From: Paenibacillus sp. JNUCC32
Lineage (GTDB): Bacteria > Bacillota > Bacilli > Paenibacillales > Paenibacillaceae
Direction of reading: 5' to 3'
Length of the DNA: 64,000 nucleotides
Assembly (NCBI RefSeq): GCF_014863545.1
Contig: NZ_CP062260.1
Coordinates: 5,977,501 to 6,041,500 of the forward strand
Shown here: positions 44,973-54,017 of the stretch, one piece after another
Position numbering within the stretch: the first letter of the stretch is position 1
How the letters are laid out: each line of letters begins with the position of its first letter
Notes under the pieces: model-generated
Told to the model about the DNA's origin: nothing
Databases searched by the model: none
What the model saw: the letters and a program-made list of their open reading frames with translations, nothing else
Position numbers and translations under genes: made by a program

Positions 44973-46234
44973 TGTCGGCGGCCGATACCCATCGTACGAT
45001 CGAGGCCATCTGGAGAATCGAATCTTCCAAAATCATTGCCTATCTGACCCGGATGGTTCGTGATATCGGCCTCGCCGAGGATCTGGCTCAGGATGCGCTC
45101 ATTGCAGCGCTGGAACGGTGGCCGAATGACGGAATACCGGATAACCCCGGCGGATGGCTTATGACCGCGGCAAAGCGCAAAGCGCTGGACCTGCTGCGCC
45201 GGAATAAGGTGCGCGATCGGAAGTATGAGCTGTTGGGACGCGAAATGGATTCCCGGATGGATTCGGAAATGGAGGTGCCGGAGGCGGGAGAAGTGAACGA
45301 CGATCTTCTGCGGCTGATCTTTATGACCTGCCATCCGGTTCTGTCCCCCGAGGCCCGCGTAGCCCTGACGCTGCGTCTGCTCGGCGGGTTGACGACTGCG
45401 GAGATCGCCCGCGCTTATCTTGTGCCGGAACCGACGATCGCGCAGCGAATCGTTCGTGCCAAACGGACGCTGTCCGCGACCCGGGTTGCATTCGAGATTC
45501 CCCAAGGAACCGAACTGAAGCCGCGATTAGCATCAGTCCTCGAGGTCATCTACCTCATGTTTAATGAGGGATACGCCGCCTCATCGGGCAGCCAGTGGAT
45601 TCGTCCGCTGCTGTGCCAGGAAGCGCTTCGTATCGGACGGGTGCTGGCGGAGATTGCGCCGACCGAGGCCGAGGTGCACGGATTGGTCGCGTTGATGGAA
45701 TTTCAGTCCTCCCGGTTCAAGTCACGGGTCAATGCGCAGGGCGAGCCTGTGCTGCTCATGGACCAGAATCGGGCATTATGGGATTATTTATTGATCCGGC
45801 GCGGTTTTGCCGCTCTTGAGCGAATCGAGAGGTTGGGGGGAATGACCGGGCCTTACGCTATTCAGGCAGCCATCTCGGCATGTCATGCCGGAGCGCCCAG
45901 TGCCGCAGAGACCGATTGGATTCGGATCTCCGCGCTGTATGAGGCATTGGCGCAGGTGTCCCCCTCGCCGATCGTGGAATTGAACCGGGCCGTGGCCCTC
46001 TCCATGGCTTTCGGTCCGGAGATCGGGCTTGAGATCGTTGACGTTTTGCGAAGCGAGCCGGCCTTGAAAGGATATCACCTTCTACCGAGCGTGAGGGGTG
46101 ACTTGCTCTTTAAGCTGGGTCGCCTGGACGAAGCCTGCGCGGAGTTCAAGCTGGCCGCATCGCTGACGGATAATCAGAGGGAGCGGGCGCTGCTCCTTGA
46201 TCGTGCGGCAGAATGCCTGCGAGCGGCCCCTTGA
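44972..46234 (+). CDS. ECF42-type RNA polymerase sigma factor with C-terminal extension
   Basis: This 420-residue sigma factor has region 2 (about 12-80, with DIGLAEDLAQDALIAALERW), region 4 (about 115-170, with GGLTTAEIARAYLVPEPTIAQRI), and a long C-terminal extension of about 240 residues (DUF6596/TPR-like, LEVIYLMFNEGYAASSG and VELNRAVALSMAFGP). This is characteristic of ECF42, not of classical anti-sigma-controlled ECFs, and no anti-sigma gene is present. The C-terminal domain probably controls activity. It is translationally coupled to the DGPF gene. Two candidate target promoters are at 44455 and 46287. Confidence 0.92.
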   Translation: MSAADTHRTIEAIWRIESSKIIAYLTRMVRDIGLAEDLAQDALIAALERWPNDGIPDNPGGWLMTAAKRKALDLLRRNKVRDRKYELLGREMDSRMDSEMEVPEAGEVNDDLLRLIFMTCHPVLSPEARVALTLRLLGGLTTAEIARAYLVPEPTIAQRIVRAKRTLSATRVAFEIPQGTELKPRLASVLEVIYLMFNEGYAASSGSQWIRPLLCQEALRIGRVLAEIAPTEAEVHGLVALMEFQSSRFKSRVNAQGEPVLLMDQNRALWDYLLIRRGFAALERIERLGGMTGPYAIQAAISACHAGAPSAAETDWIRISALYEALAQVSPSPIVELNRAVALSMAFGPEIGLEIVDVLRSEPALKGYHLLPSVRGDLLFKLGRLDEACAEFKLAASLTDNQRERALLLDRAAECLRAAP

Positions 46235-46286
46235 GATACGCTTTGGCAGCATTATATAAAAAAATCCGAAAAAAATGTGAAAGTCG

Positions 46287-46313
46287 TGTCGATTACGTCA
46301 AATCCCGTTCGTC
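46287..46313 (+). promoter_or_regulatory. second ECF42-type promoter
   Basis: TGTCGA, a 17-base spacer and CGTC, 40 bp ahead of the VOC gene. The flanking bases (AAAAATGTGAA before it) are also shared with the first promoter, suggesting a common regulon. Confidence 0.72.
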
Positions 46314-46352
46314 ATTAAGATATAAAACAAAAAAAATCGAACCGAGAGGAAG

Positions 46353-46757
46353 ATGAACATGCAAGCACAAATGGTACCTTTTATTATTTCCGAGGATGCA
46401 AGAGGCCAGGCCGAATTCTATATGCAGGCGATTGGCGGAGAGATCGGTTTATTGACTACATTCAAAGACATGCCGGGAATACCCGAAGCCCATCAGGATA
46501 AAGTCATGCATATGTCGTTAACGCTGGCCGGCGGCAATCAGCTGATTCTCTCCGACGCTTTTCAAGAAACCGGCAAGAGCACGAGCATGGGGCTGGCCAT
46601 CACGTTCGATCACGAGGAAGACGCCCGCGCTGCTTATCGCCATCTCAGCGACGGGGGGACCGAGAAGTATCCTTTTGCCCTGCAGCCTTGGGGAGCCTAT
46701 TACGGCGAAGTGGTGGACCGGTACGGCATGACTTGGCAGATGGTTCATCAGGCCTGA
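46353..46757 (+). CDS. VOC-family protein (PhnB-like)
   Basis: This 134-residue protein has the PhnB/glyoxalase-like pattern (VPFIISEDARGQAEFYMQAIGG at the start, YYGEVVDRYGMTWQMV at the end). It is expressed from a promoter resembling that of the sigma operon, so it is a likely sigma target. GAGAGGAAG precedes the ATG; a second ATG two codons later is an alternative start. Activity is unknown; many such proteins show none. Confidence 0.88.
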   Translation: MNMQAQMVPFIISEDARGQAEFYMQAIGGEIGLLTTFKDMPGIPEAHQDKVMHMSLTLAGGNQLILSDAFQETGKSTSMGLAITFDHEEDARAAYRHLSDGGTEKYPFALQPWGAYYGEVVDRYGMTWQMVHQA

Positions 46758-46845
46758 GCCTAGAGCTGCCGGAAGCATCAATCCGAAATTGAAATCCATA
46801 CACATTTGAAAAATACCATACTACGATACAGAAGGAGCCAATAAG

Positions 46846-47187
46846 ATGAATCAAGAGGTAACGGATTACATGGCAGCCATCAGCGATACCTGGAAGGTCG
46901 AAGTCAGCGAGAGGCTTCGGGAGCTCGTGCACAATACGATCCCGGACGTCGCGGAACGGCTTCAATATAAAAAGCCGCATTTTCTGAAAAACGGAAAATA
47001 CGCGGCGGTAATCAGCGTCGCGAAGAGCGCCGTGAGCTTTACGATTTTCAATGCGGAAGGGCTGGAATGGCCCGAGACGCTGTTCGAGGGGCCGCCAGAG
47101 CGGAAGACCATCAAAATATCGGCCGGGCAGCAGGTCGACTACGCAGCGCTGGCTTCCTTGCTGAAGCAGGCATCCGAAGGTCTGTAA
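46846..47187 (+). CDS. DUF1801-family small protein
   Basis: This 113-residue protein has the DUF1801 (YdhG-like) pattern (VSERLRELVHNTIPDVAERLQYKKPHFLKNGKYAAVI, in pieces ERLRELVHNTIPD and YKKPHFLKNGKYA). These single-domain proteins have an iron-sulfur-scaffold-like fold and no established function. AGAAGGAG precedes the ATG. It lies 88 bp after the VOC gene and may be co-transcribed with it under the ECF42-type promoter. Confidence 0.85.
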   Translation: MNQEVTDYMAAISDTWKVEVSERLRELVHNTIPDVAERLQYKKPHFLKNGKYAAVISVAKSAVSFTIFNAEGLEWPETLFEGPPERKTIKISAGQQVDYAALASLLKQASEGL

Positions 47188-47250
47188 TCCATATGTAGCA
47201 AGAGGTGCGACACGGGTAACAATACCGCGGGAGCGCCTCGGCATCTAAAG

Positions 47251-47273
47251 CCGCGATCCTAGGAGGATCGCGG
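47251..47273. terminator. hairpin between DUF1801 and DUF4023 genes
   Basis: CCGCGATCC/GGATCGCGG is a perfect 9-bp stem with a 5-base loop. No long T run follows on either strand, so it is weak as a terminator. Confidence 0.45.
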
Positions 47274-47284
47274 TAAACGTCATT

Positions 47285-47416
47285 CTATTTCTTGGTGCCG
47301 TGCTGTTTGGTTGGCAGCTTGTCGCTTGGCGTTCCTTTGCCGTGATTCTCTTTGTTGCGACGGGCCTTCTCCGCGTTCTCGTTCATTTTTTCCACAAAAT
47401 CATGCGTGCTTTCCAT
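47285..47416 (-). CDS. DUF4023-type small protein
   Basis: This 43-residue basic, hydrophilic peptide begins MESTHDFVEKMNENAEKARR and ends PTKQHGTKK. The pattern matches DUF4023 small proteins of Paenibacillus and Bacillus. AAAGGAG ten bases before the ATG (minus strand) supports expression. No function is known. Confidence 0.75.
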   Translation of the reverse strand: MESTHDFVEKMNENAEKARRNKENHGKGTPSDKLPTKQHGTKK

Positions 47417-47556
47417 AGGATATAGACTCCTTTCATATAGAATGTTGCTTGCCTGATCGTGCTTAATATAACCATTTCGTTGTGATCCTATTTGAAGATT
47501 TTGAAGACTCTGGAACGGGTAGGGATTGTGAGATTTTCGTATTGGGGGGATGAAGG

Positions 47557-48015
47557 ATGTCCAGTAAACTCGTGTTGATCATGGTGGGAATGCTCGTTGT
47601 TCTGGGTATCGCCGGCTGCAGCGGAATTAACGAGGATACCGGATCAGCGGACCAACGGCTGTATTCGGTCAAGAAACTGATGAAGCTGGACGCAGCGAAG
47701 GTAAAAGCCATTCAAGTCGTGTATGGGGATGGCACGCGGATGGTGCTCGACCAGGAACAGGACATTGAGCCGATCATGAAGCGGGTGGATACCCTTCAAG
47801 CCAAACGGATGGCGGGTAACGAGGAACCGGGATTTCTGTTCTTTATGGATGTCGTGCAGGGCGAGCAGCAGATTCGCGTGGCGAGCGAGTTTGAGGTGGA
47901 TGGGGAGTCGTATATATTGGCAGGCCCGGAGCTGCCCGAACTGAACGCGTACATGGTGGAGCTGGGACGCTCCCATAACCCCGAATTGCTGCCGGGATTA
48001 ACGTTTAACGAATAA
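47557..48015 (+). CDS. small lipoprotein of unknown function
   Basis: This 152-residue protein has an N-terminal hydrophobic segment and the lipobox GIAGC (Cys at about residue 21), so it should be lipid-anchored outside the membrane. The rest is a small globular domain with acidic regions and an extracellular-type composition. GGGGGATGAAGG precedes the ATG. I do not recognise the family. Confidence 0.72.
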   Translation: MSSKLVLIMVGMLVVLGIAGCSGINEDTGSADQRLYSVKKLMKLDAAKVKAIQVVYGDGTRMVLDQEQDIEPIMKRVDTLQAKRMAGNEEPGFLFFMDVVQGEQQIRVASEFEVDGESYILAGPELPELNAYMVELGRSHNPELLPGLTFNE

Positions 48016-48085
48016 CTTCCCCGTGGGGAGCTTTGCCGCGAATCCGTCGGCTTGCGGAATGGATGCCAAACGGTCAATTATACGC

Positions 48086-48126
48086 AAAAAAAAGATCCAG
48101 CCGGGCCAATGCCCGGGCTGCATCTT
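48086..48126 (-). terminator. terminator of IsdG-like gene
   Basis: On the minus strand an imperfect stem (AAGATGCAGCCCGGGC pairing with GCCCGGCTGGATCTT) is followed by eight Ts. Confidence 0.75.
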
Positions 48127-48180
48127 GTTCGCAGGGGTCTAAAGACAGCCTGAATCCGGCTGCCGGATCCAACGTCTCGC

Positions 48181-48486
48181 TTACTTCTTGTGACTGATCA
48201 GCAGCTCGTATTTGTTCAAGGATGCACCCAAAATATTCTCGTTGCGGCCCTGACCGTGGGATTGCCGGAACGATTCGCTGGAAGTCCAGCGCTTGAACGC
48301 CTCCTCGTCTTCCCATACCGTAGAGATCTTCAGTTCCTCGGCCTCTGCGCCTTCCTTGGCTTCATGCCATACTTCCATCCGCACGAATCCTTCAATCTCC
48401 TGAACGCCCTTCGCTTCAGCGAACCGCTGCGCGATTTCTTGTCCGAAGCCCGGTTTGACCTTGATCGAGTTTGTAACAACCAGCAT
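48181..48486 (-). CDS. IsdG/HmoA-like heme monooxygenase
   Basis: This 101-residue antibiotic-biosynthesis-monooxygenase fold protein has N6, W67 and H77, the three residues that match the catalytic Asn, Trp and His of IsdG-type heme-degrading enzymes. The EGFVRMEVWHE and LKISTVWEDEEAFKRW stretches fit the family. AAAGGAGG precedes ATG 48486; the open frame extends to 48531 but that part lacks a site. It would degrade heme to release iron in the cytoplasm. Confidence 0.86.
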   Translation of the reverse strand: MLVVTNSIKVKPGFGQEIAQRFAEAKGVQEIEGFVRMEVWHEAKEGAEAEELKISTVWEDEEAFKRWTSSESFRQSHGQGRNENILGASLNKYELLISHKK

Positions 48487-48633
48487 ATACGTGATCCTCC
48501 TTTGGTTTATGAGCGGAATAATTCCCGACATGTCTTGTTCTTTCTTGTACGTCCATTATACATGAACGAAAGAACCGATTTCATCTCAGGGGACCGGGAT
48601 AACCCTGGCTTCATGCCCGAAGAGAAGGAAAAC

Positions 48634-49863
48634 TCAGGTCGCGGGGGGACCTTCAGCCGGGAGCTTTGCCGCAGGTACGGCGGAAGCCGGGGCTGCCGCT
48701 TTAGGTTTTGCCCTTCCGCTCCACGACCAGTAGGTGCCTATACGGAGCAGCCGTTCAACCGGTCCGCTGCGGAACCGTTTCAACCAGAGCAGGCTGGCCG
48801 TTGCCAGTACGGCATAGATGAGGATCGCCAGCAGCGCTCCCTGCAGCACGCCGAGTTTGCCGAACATGCCCAATCCGAAACCGTAAAATATCAATACGCA
48901 TACAACGCTTTGCGTCAGATAGTTCGTTAACGACATTCGCCCCACCGCTTCGAACGCCCGGATCACCACCGATTGTTTGGACGAGAAGGCGTATAAGGAA
49001 GCGAACAGGTGGAGATACCCCAGCGCGAGCAGGGGGCCGCCGAGCATCATCAGGACGCCGCTCCAGTTGTTCGTGGATTCGAGCATAACGCCTGCGGTTT
49101 TCAGTCCAAGCCCGACCGGAATGAGCAGCGACCACCTTAAATACAGCTTGATCTCCATGGACGGATGGAGGAAGCGCCCGCGTTTCGCGGCGACCATGCC
49201 AAACAGGAACATCGGCGCGCTCATGAGAGGGGCAATCAGGATCACCAGCAGCATCAGCCAGTCCGGGAGGTCGATGGGCATTTCCTCGGTTGACCGGAAG
49301 TTTAGGATCTCGCTATACGTGCCGCTGCCGTAGACTTCGATGGACTGCTTCACATAGTTCTCCATGCGCTCCGCTTCGCCTGCCGCAGGCTCCATGGAGC
49401 CGTACCCCAAGACGGCCATCAGCGCGAGCAAGAGAATGCCCCAGATCAAAATCGTTTTGGCCTTCCGTTTCACGAACAGCACCAGGAAGAGGCCGATCCC
49501 CCCATAGAACAGCAGAATATCGCCTTCCCAGATGAATATGGAATGCAGCAGGCCGAGTACGATCAGAAGAACCGACCTGCGGAAGAAGCTGCGTCCGTAT
49601 TTAAACCCCTTGCCGATCAGGCTTTCCCGCATCTTGATCATGCTGTAGCCGAACAGGAACGTAAAGATAGGCATGAAGCTCCCCTCTACGAACACCTTGA
49701 GCATGTCATGGCTGATCAGGTCCAGCGTGGAAGGCTGGAAGAAATGCAGCTCGTCTTTACCGAACATGCCGTACTGGAAAATAAGCATATTGGCCATCAG
49801 GATGCCGAGCAAGCTCAAGCCGCGAATCGCATCCACGGCGGTCGAACGTTTATTTGAATTCAT
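48634..49863 (-). CDS. DUF418 membrane protein
   Basis: This 409-residue membrane protein starts with the hallmark AVDAIRGLSLLGILMANM of DUF418/YeiB-type proteins and has about ten helices; PLFLVL and EAVGRMSLTNYLTQSV are also typical. Function is not established. ATG 49863 follows AGAGGTG; a start at 49881 lies upstream. It is divergent from a two-component system whose response regulator might control it. Confidence 0.88.
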   Translation of the reverse strand: MNSNKRSTAVDAIRGLSLLGILMANMLIFQYGMFGKDELHFFQPSTLDLISHDMLKVFVEGSFMPIFTFLFGYSMIKMRESLIGKGFKYGRSFFRRSVLLIVLGLLHSIFIWEGDILLFYGGIGLFLVLFVKRKAKTILIWGILLLALMAVLGYGSMEPAAGEAERMENYVKQSIEVYGSGTYSEILNFRSTEEMPIDLPDWLMLLVILIAPLMSAPMFLFGMVAAKRGRFLHPSMEIKLYLRWSLLIPVGLGLKTAGVMLESTNNWSGVLMMLGGPLLALGYLHLFASLYAFSSKQSVVIRAFEAVGRMSLTNYLTQSVVCVLIFYGFGLGMFGKLGVLQGALLAILIYAVLATASLLWLKRFRSGPVERLLRIGTYWSWSGRAKPKAAAPASAVPAAKLPAEGPPAT

Positions 49864-50004
49864 GTCAATCACCTCTGACACCCAGTATAAAGCTCCAAAC
49901 GAAATAACTCGGAAACGGCATCCTAACTTTTTCTTAACACTTCCAGCATTTGTTTAACTCCTGTTAAGGTTGCTGTGCTAGCATAAATGTCGGGTGAGGA
50001 TAAA

Positions 50005-50724
50005 ATGGATCAAACGCGAATTCTAATCGTAGACGACGAACCTTCCATTGTGAAAATGCTGCAGATGGTGCTGCGCAAGGAAGGCTTTAACCGAATATAC
50101 ACGGCTTCCAACTGCAAGGAAGCGCTCAGCGAAATCGCTGCGCACGGAGCGGATATCGTGCTGCTGGATGTCATGCTGCCGGACGGCACGGGATTTGACC
50201 TCTGTCCGCAGATCCGTTCCTATGGCAGTCCGCACATCCTGTTCCTGACGGCCAAGGCGTCGGATCTGGATGTGCTGACCGGTTTTGCGATGGGCGGGGA
50301 CGATTATGTCACCAAGCCCTTTAATCCGCTGGAGATCGCTGCAAGGATCAAGGCGCGTCTGCGCCGGGGCGGCTTTGGACCGGCGGCTGCGGCAGAGCAG
50401 CAGGCGATTCAGCGCGCATGGGATTTCGGCCGGTTCAAGGTCGACGAAGCCGCAGGCGAACTGACGGTGCTGGGAGAGCCGGTGCCTTGTCCGGCGCAGG
50501 TCTTTCAGCTGCTGCTGTATTTTTGCAAGCATCCCGGGGTCGTATTCTCCAAGTCGCAGCTGTACGAAGCGGTATGGGGCATCGACGGCATGGGCGAGGA
50601 CAACACCGTCATGGTGCATATCCGCCGCATCCGCGAGCGCATCGAGGAGGATCCGAGCAACCCGCAGTATCTGCTGACGGTCCGGGGGCTTGGCTACAAG
50701 CTGATCAAGGAGAAAGCGCGATGA
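50005..50724 (+). CDS. OmpR/PhoB-type response regulator
   Basis: This 239-residue regulator has a receiver domain with D55 as the phosphoacceptor (VLLDVMLPDG), the acidic pair D10/D11, and K104 region GGDDYVTKPFNP. A winged-helix DNA-binding domain fills residues about 140-235 (VMVHIRRIRERIEEDP). GTGAGGA precedes ATG 50005; an upstream in-frame ATG at 49987 is unlikely. It overlaps the histidine kinase by four bases (ATGA). Confidence 0.92.
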   Translation: MDQTRILIVDDEPSIVKMLQMVLRKEGFNRIYTASNCKEALSEIAAHGADIVLLDVMLPDGTGFDLCPQIRSYGSPHILFLTAKASDLDVLTGFAMGGDDYVTKPFNPLEIAARIKARLRRGGFGPAAAAEQQAIQRAWDFGRFKVDEAAGELTVLGEPVPCPAQVFQLLLYFCKHPGVVFSKSQLYEAVWGIDGMGEDNTVMVHIRRIRERIEEDPSNPQYLLTVRGLGYKLIKEKAR

Positions 50725-52493
50725 GGCTGCGCAGAAGGCTTGCCTTCCATTTTACATACCAATTAATTGCATTCTCGGCGTTTATGTTTTGCTTTCTGAT
50801 CGTGCTCTTATTCTTCCTGATCAAACATATCGGTGACGAAGAGATCAAACGCAACTTTCCTGCAGGCGTGCTGGAAGGCATCGTGACGGAGACGGTGACG
50901 GAGAATGGGGAGGTTCTGCTGGCCGATCATTGGGAGCTCTTGCTTCAGGAGGAGGGCATGTGGCTGCAGGTAGTGGATATGGCGGGCAATGCGATATACT
51001 CCACTAACACGGATTCGGATGTTCCGTCAGCGTACTCGGTGAGCACCTTGCTTCAGATCAAAGAAGAGCGGCGCTTTGGCGAGTACACCATGGATTGGCA
51101 GATGGATCTGACTTATGAAGAGCCGCTGCTGTATCTGATCGGACGCATCGATAAGAGCTCGGACCATCTTCGGGAATGGGTTGCCCGTTTTCAGGACGGC
51201 GGGAAGGTGAGACCGGAGGATGAAGCCGAGCTGGGACGCGAATTGGCCGATCTAGGCGGTTATTTGCATGTGATTGATCGGGACGGGCGCGTTGTCCAAG
51301 CGATTGGGACGGGTTCCGATAATAAGGTGAGCTACCACCCGCTAGAGATCATCACCATGCAGGAGCAGCCGGGCACGTATTCCACGCATATCGCAGTTTA
51401 CCGCGATGCGGACAGCGGCAACACCTGGGTATATCACACGCCTCAGGACGGGTCGCAACAGAAGCGGCCAATGATGAACGAGCTGATCCGCGTGGCGCTG
51501 TGGACGATGATCTGCGTGCTTGTGCTGTCGCTTGGGGTGGCGATATGGCATGGATACCGGTACAGCCGTCCGCTGCTGCTGTTTACCGGATGGTTCGAGC
51601 GGATGGGCAGGGGAGCGTACGAGGAAGTGTTGACGCCGAAGGACCGGAAGCGGGTCTTCCGCAAGAACGGGAAGCTCCGCACGCGTTACAGGCTGTACAA
51701 GGAAGTGATCCATTCCTTTTATAGGATGGCGGAGCAGCTGGCCGAAACCGAACGGGAACGGGAGCGGCTGGATCGAAATCGGGAAGAATGGATGTCCGGG
51801 ATATCGCATGATTTGCGTACACCTTTGTCTTCCATTCAAGGGTACGGCTATATGCTTGAGAATGCACCGCAGGATTGGAGCCAGGAGGAATTGCGGGAGA
51901 TGGGAACCGTAATTCGGGAAAAAGGCGACTACATGCTGGAGCTGATCAACGATTTCTCGCTCGTCTTCCGTCTGAGAAGCGAAATCCGCCCTCAGGAGCG
52001 GACCCGGCTTGACCTGAATGAGCTGGTGCGCCGCTGCGTGCTGAAATACGTCAATGATGCCACGCTGGATGCGAATTTCAACTATATCGGCGGCGAAGAG
52101 GCGCTGCCCGTCGACGGCAATGCCAAGTGGCTGCAGCGGTTGATGGATAACCTGATCACGAATGCCGTGAAGCATAATCCGGATGGGGTTAACGTCGAGG
52201 TCCGGGTGGAGAGTCGTCCCGGCGGCGCGGCGATCGTGGTTGCGGATCAAGGCGTGGGGATGGACGAAGAAACCCGTTGCAACCTGTTCGAGCGTTACTA
52301 CCGGGGAACGAATACCGAAGAGAGCATGGACGGCTCGGGACTCGGGATGAGCATCGCGAAGGCGATCGTCGAAGCGCATAGGGGGCGGGTAAGCGTCTGG
52401 TCGGAATTGGGCAGGGGAACCACCATTACCGTATTTTTGCCTGAGGCCACCGCACAAGAAGGCGAGGGGGCAAGTACGCGCGGGAAGGAGTAG
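50721..52493 (+). CDS. membrane sensor histidine kinase
   Basis: This 590-residue kinase has two membrane helices (about 15-38 and 258-278), an extracytoplasmic sensor of about 220 residues, an H-box GISHDLRTPLSSIQGY (about residue 362) and a C-terminal ATPase with N box DNLITNAVKHN, G1 DQGVGMDEE and G2 GLGMSIAK. The signal is unknown. The gene is translationally coupled to the response regulator. No obvious target operon except the divergent DUF418 gene. Confidence 0.92.
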   Translation: MRLRRRLAFHFTYQLIAFSAFMFCFLIVLLFFLIKHIGDEEIKRNFPAGVLEGIVTETVTENGEVLLADHWELLLQEEGMWLQVVDMAGNAIYSTNTDSDVPSAYSVSTLLQIKEERRFGEYTMDWQMDLTYEEPLLYLIGRIDKSSDHLREWVARFQDGGKVRPEDEAELGRELADLGGYLHVIDRDGRVVQAIGTGSDNKVSYHPLEIITMQEQPGTYSTHIAVYRDADSGNTWVYHTPQDGSQQKRPMMNELIRVALWTMICVLVLSLGVAIWHGYRYSRPLLLFTGWFERMGRGAYEEVLTPKDRKRVFRKNGKLRTRYRLYKEVIHSFYRMAEQLAETERERERLDRNREEWMSGISHDLRTPLSSIQGYGYMLENAPQDWSQEELREMGTVIREKGDYMLELINDFSLVFRLRSEIRPQERTRLDLNELVRRCVLKYVNDATLDANFNYIGGEEALPVDGNAKWLQRLMDNLITNAVKHNPDGVNVEVRVESRPGGAAIVVADQGVGMDEETRCNLFERYYRGTNTEESMDGSGLGMSIAKAIVEAHRGRVSVWSELGRGTTITVFLPEATAQEGEGASTRGKE

Positions 52494-52617
52494 CCCTGCT
52501 GCTTGGATCCGCATATTCGGAATCGCTTCAAAAATCCTGCAACTTTCCTATCCTGCTCCCGCCCCGGGTGCGCTATAATGGCTAGGCAACGATTATATTT
52601 CATGTCCGGAGGATATT

Positions 52618-53862
52618 ATGGGTTCAACTTCGTTTCGGCAATTGACCGGCAATGCGCGGGGCTGTCTCGTTTACGAGCCTCTGTTTCTAATCCCTTACAG
52701 CATGTTCACGACGTACACCTCCATCTACATGTACCAACTGGGGGTAACCGAGACGGGGATCGGCTGGATTACCTCGATCGGTCTGCTTGTGCAGGTGCTG
52801 TCCTCGTTTCTCAGCGGGTATTTAACGGACCGTTTGGGCCGAAAAAAAGCGCTCCTTTACTTCGACGTGCTGAGCTGGAGCGTGGCCACGCTGCTCTGGG
52901 CAGTCTCCCAGAACTTCTGGTTTTTTGTGATCGCCGCCGTCATCAACGGCTTTCAGAAGGTGCCGCATACCGCCTTTTACTGTTTGCTGGTGGAGGATAC
53001 GGCGCCGAAGGAGCGTACCTATGTCTTTACGCTGCTGCAGCTGATTAGCGTCGTCGGCGGATTGTTTGCGCCGCTCGGCGGTCTTCTGGTGTATCATTTC
53101 TCGCTAGTGCCCGGGGTGCGCATCATGTTCGTCCTTGCCTGCCTCCTGATGACGATCCAGTTCATCGGGCGCCATTATGCGACGAGGGAGACGGAGATCG
53201 GGTACCGCAAAATGAAGGAAACGAAGGCGATGGGCCTGCGTGAAGGGATGTCCGACTATGTCCAAGTGATGAAGAGCATGCTGGGAAATCCGCTGCTGCT
53301 GATGATCTTCGGCGTTTATATCCTGTTTAATTTTCAGATGACGGTGAAGACAACCTACGTCTCCATCTTCATGGTGGAATATTTGCATTTGGGCAGCGGC
53401 CTGATCTCCGTTTTTCCGGCGTTCTCCTCCGTCATTATGCTGATATTCATGCGGTGGATCATGCCCCGGATCGGGGAGCGGCACGTGCACCGGACGATGG
53501 TATGGGGCTTTGTCATCTCGGTATTGTCCAATGTCATGCTGGTGTTTGCACCGCAAGGAGATCTGCTGGTGCTGAGCCTGAGCACCGTCATTGCCGCATT
53601 CGGCACGATGATGACGTATCCGTATCTGGAGACGGCGGTGGCCAATGCCATCGACGACGAGAACCGCGCCAAAATATTCGCGCTGCTCCAGGTGCTCATC
53701 CTCATCGTCATTTCGCCTTCCGGCATCATTGGCGGCTGGGCGTACGGCATCGATCCGAGAATACCGTTCCTGCTTGTGGCCGGCGCATTTGTCATCAGCA
53801 TTCCGCTCATGCTGCTGTACAGCAACAAGGTAAAGGCAACTCCCATCGAAGCGGGGGTTTAG
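52618..53862 (+). CDS. MFS transporter
   Basis: This 414-residue major facilitator protein has 12 helices, motif A in GYLTDRLGRKKA between helices 2 and 3 and a central charged loop. GGAGG precedes the ATG. No substrate is evident; efflux of a small molecule is common for such proteins. It sits between the two-component system and a TetR regulator but is separated from the latter by a terminator. Confidence 0.85.
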   Translation: MGSTSFRQLTGNARGCLVYEPLFLIPYSMFTTYTSIYMYQLGVTETGIGWITSIGLLVQVLSSFLSGYLTDRLGRKKALLYFDVLSWSVATLLWAVSQNFWFFVIAAVINGFQKVPHTAFYCLLVEDTAPKERTYVFTLLQLISVVGGLFAPLGGLLVYHFSLVPGVRIMFVLACLLMTIQFIGRHYATRETEIGYRKMKETKAMGLREGMSDYVQVMKSMLGNPLLLMIFGVYILFNFQMTVKTTYVSIFMVEYLHLGSGLISVFPAFSSVIMLIFMRWIMPRIGERHVHRTMVWGFVISVLSNVMLVFAPQGDLLVLSLSTVIAAFGTMMTYPYLETAVANAIDDENRAKIFALLQVLILIVISPSGIIGGWAYGIDPRIPFLLVAGAFVISIPLMLLYSNKVKATPIEAGV

Positions 53863-53941
53863 CTTGGACAGGAGGGCCGAGCCCAAGACTGGCATGCGTC
53901 TTTAGCGATATATACGAAACGTAAAGAGTACGTACGAAGAG

Positions 53942-53972
53942 AGGCGCCCTAAGTCTTGGGGGGGCCTTTTTT
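53942..53972 (+). terminator. terminator after MFS gene
   Basis: AGGCGCCC and GGGGGGCCT flank TAAGTCTT and are followed by six Ts; the stem has bulges. Confidence 0.65.
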
Positions 53973-53982
53973 GTGCCTCTTA

Positions 53983-54011
53983 TTGCAATTTGGTTAGTGT
54001 TCACTTATGAT
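53983..54011 (+). promoter_or_regulatory. TetR gene promoter, predicted leaderless
   Basis: TTGCAA (53983-53988), a 17-base spacer and TATGAT (54006-54011). The predicted start is at the ATG 54018. An inverted AGTG-TT-CACT lies within the spacer and resembles the half-site at 54628, so autoregulation is plausible. Confidence 0.65.
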
Positions 54012-54017
54012 ATGAGC

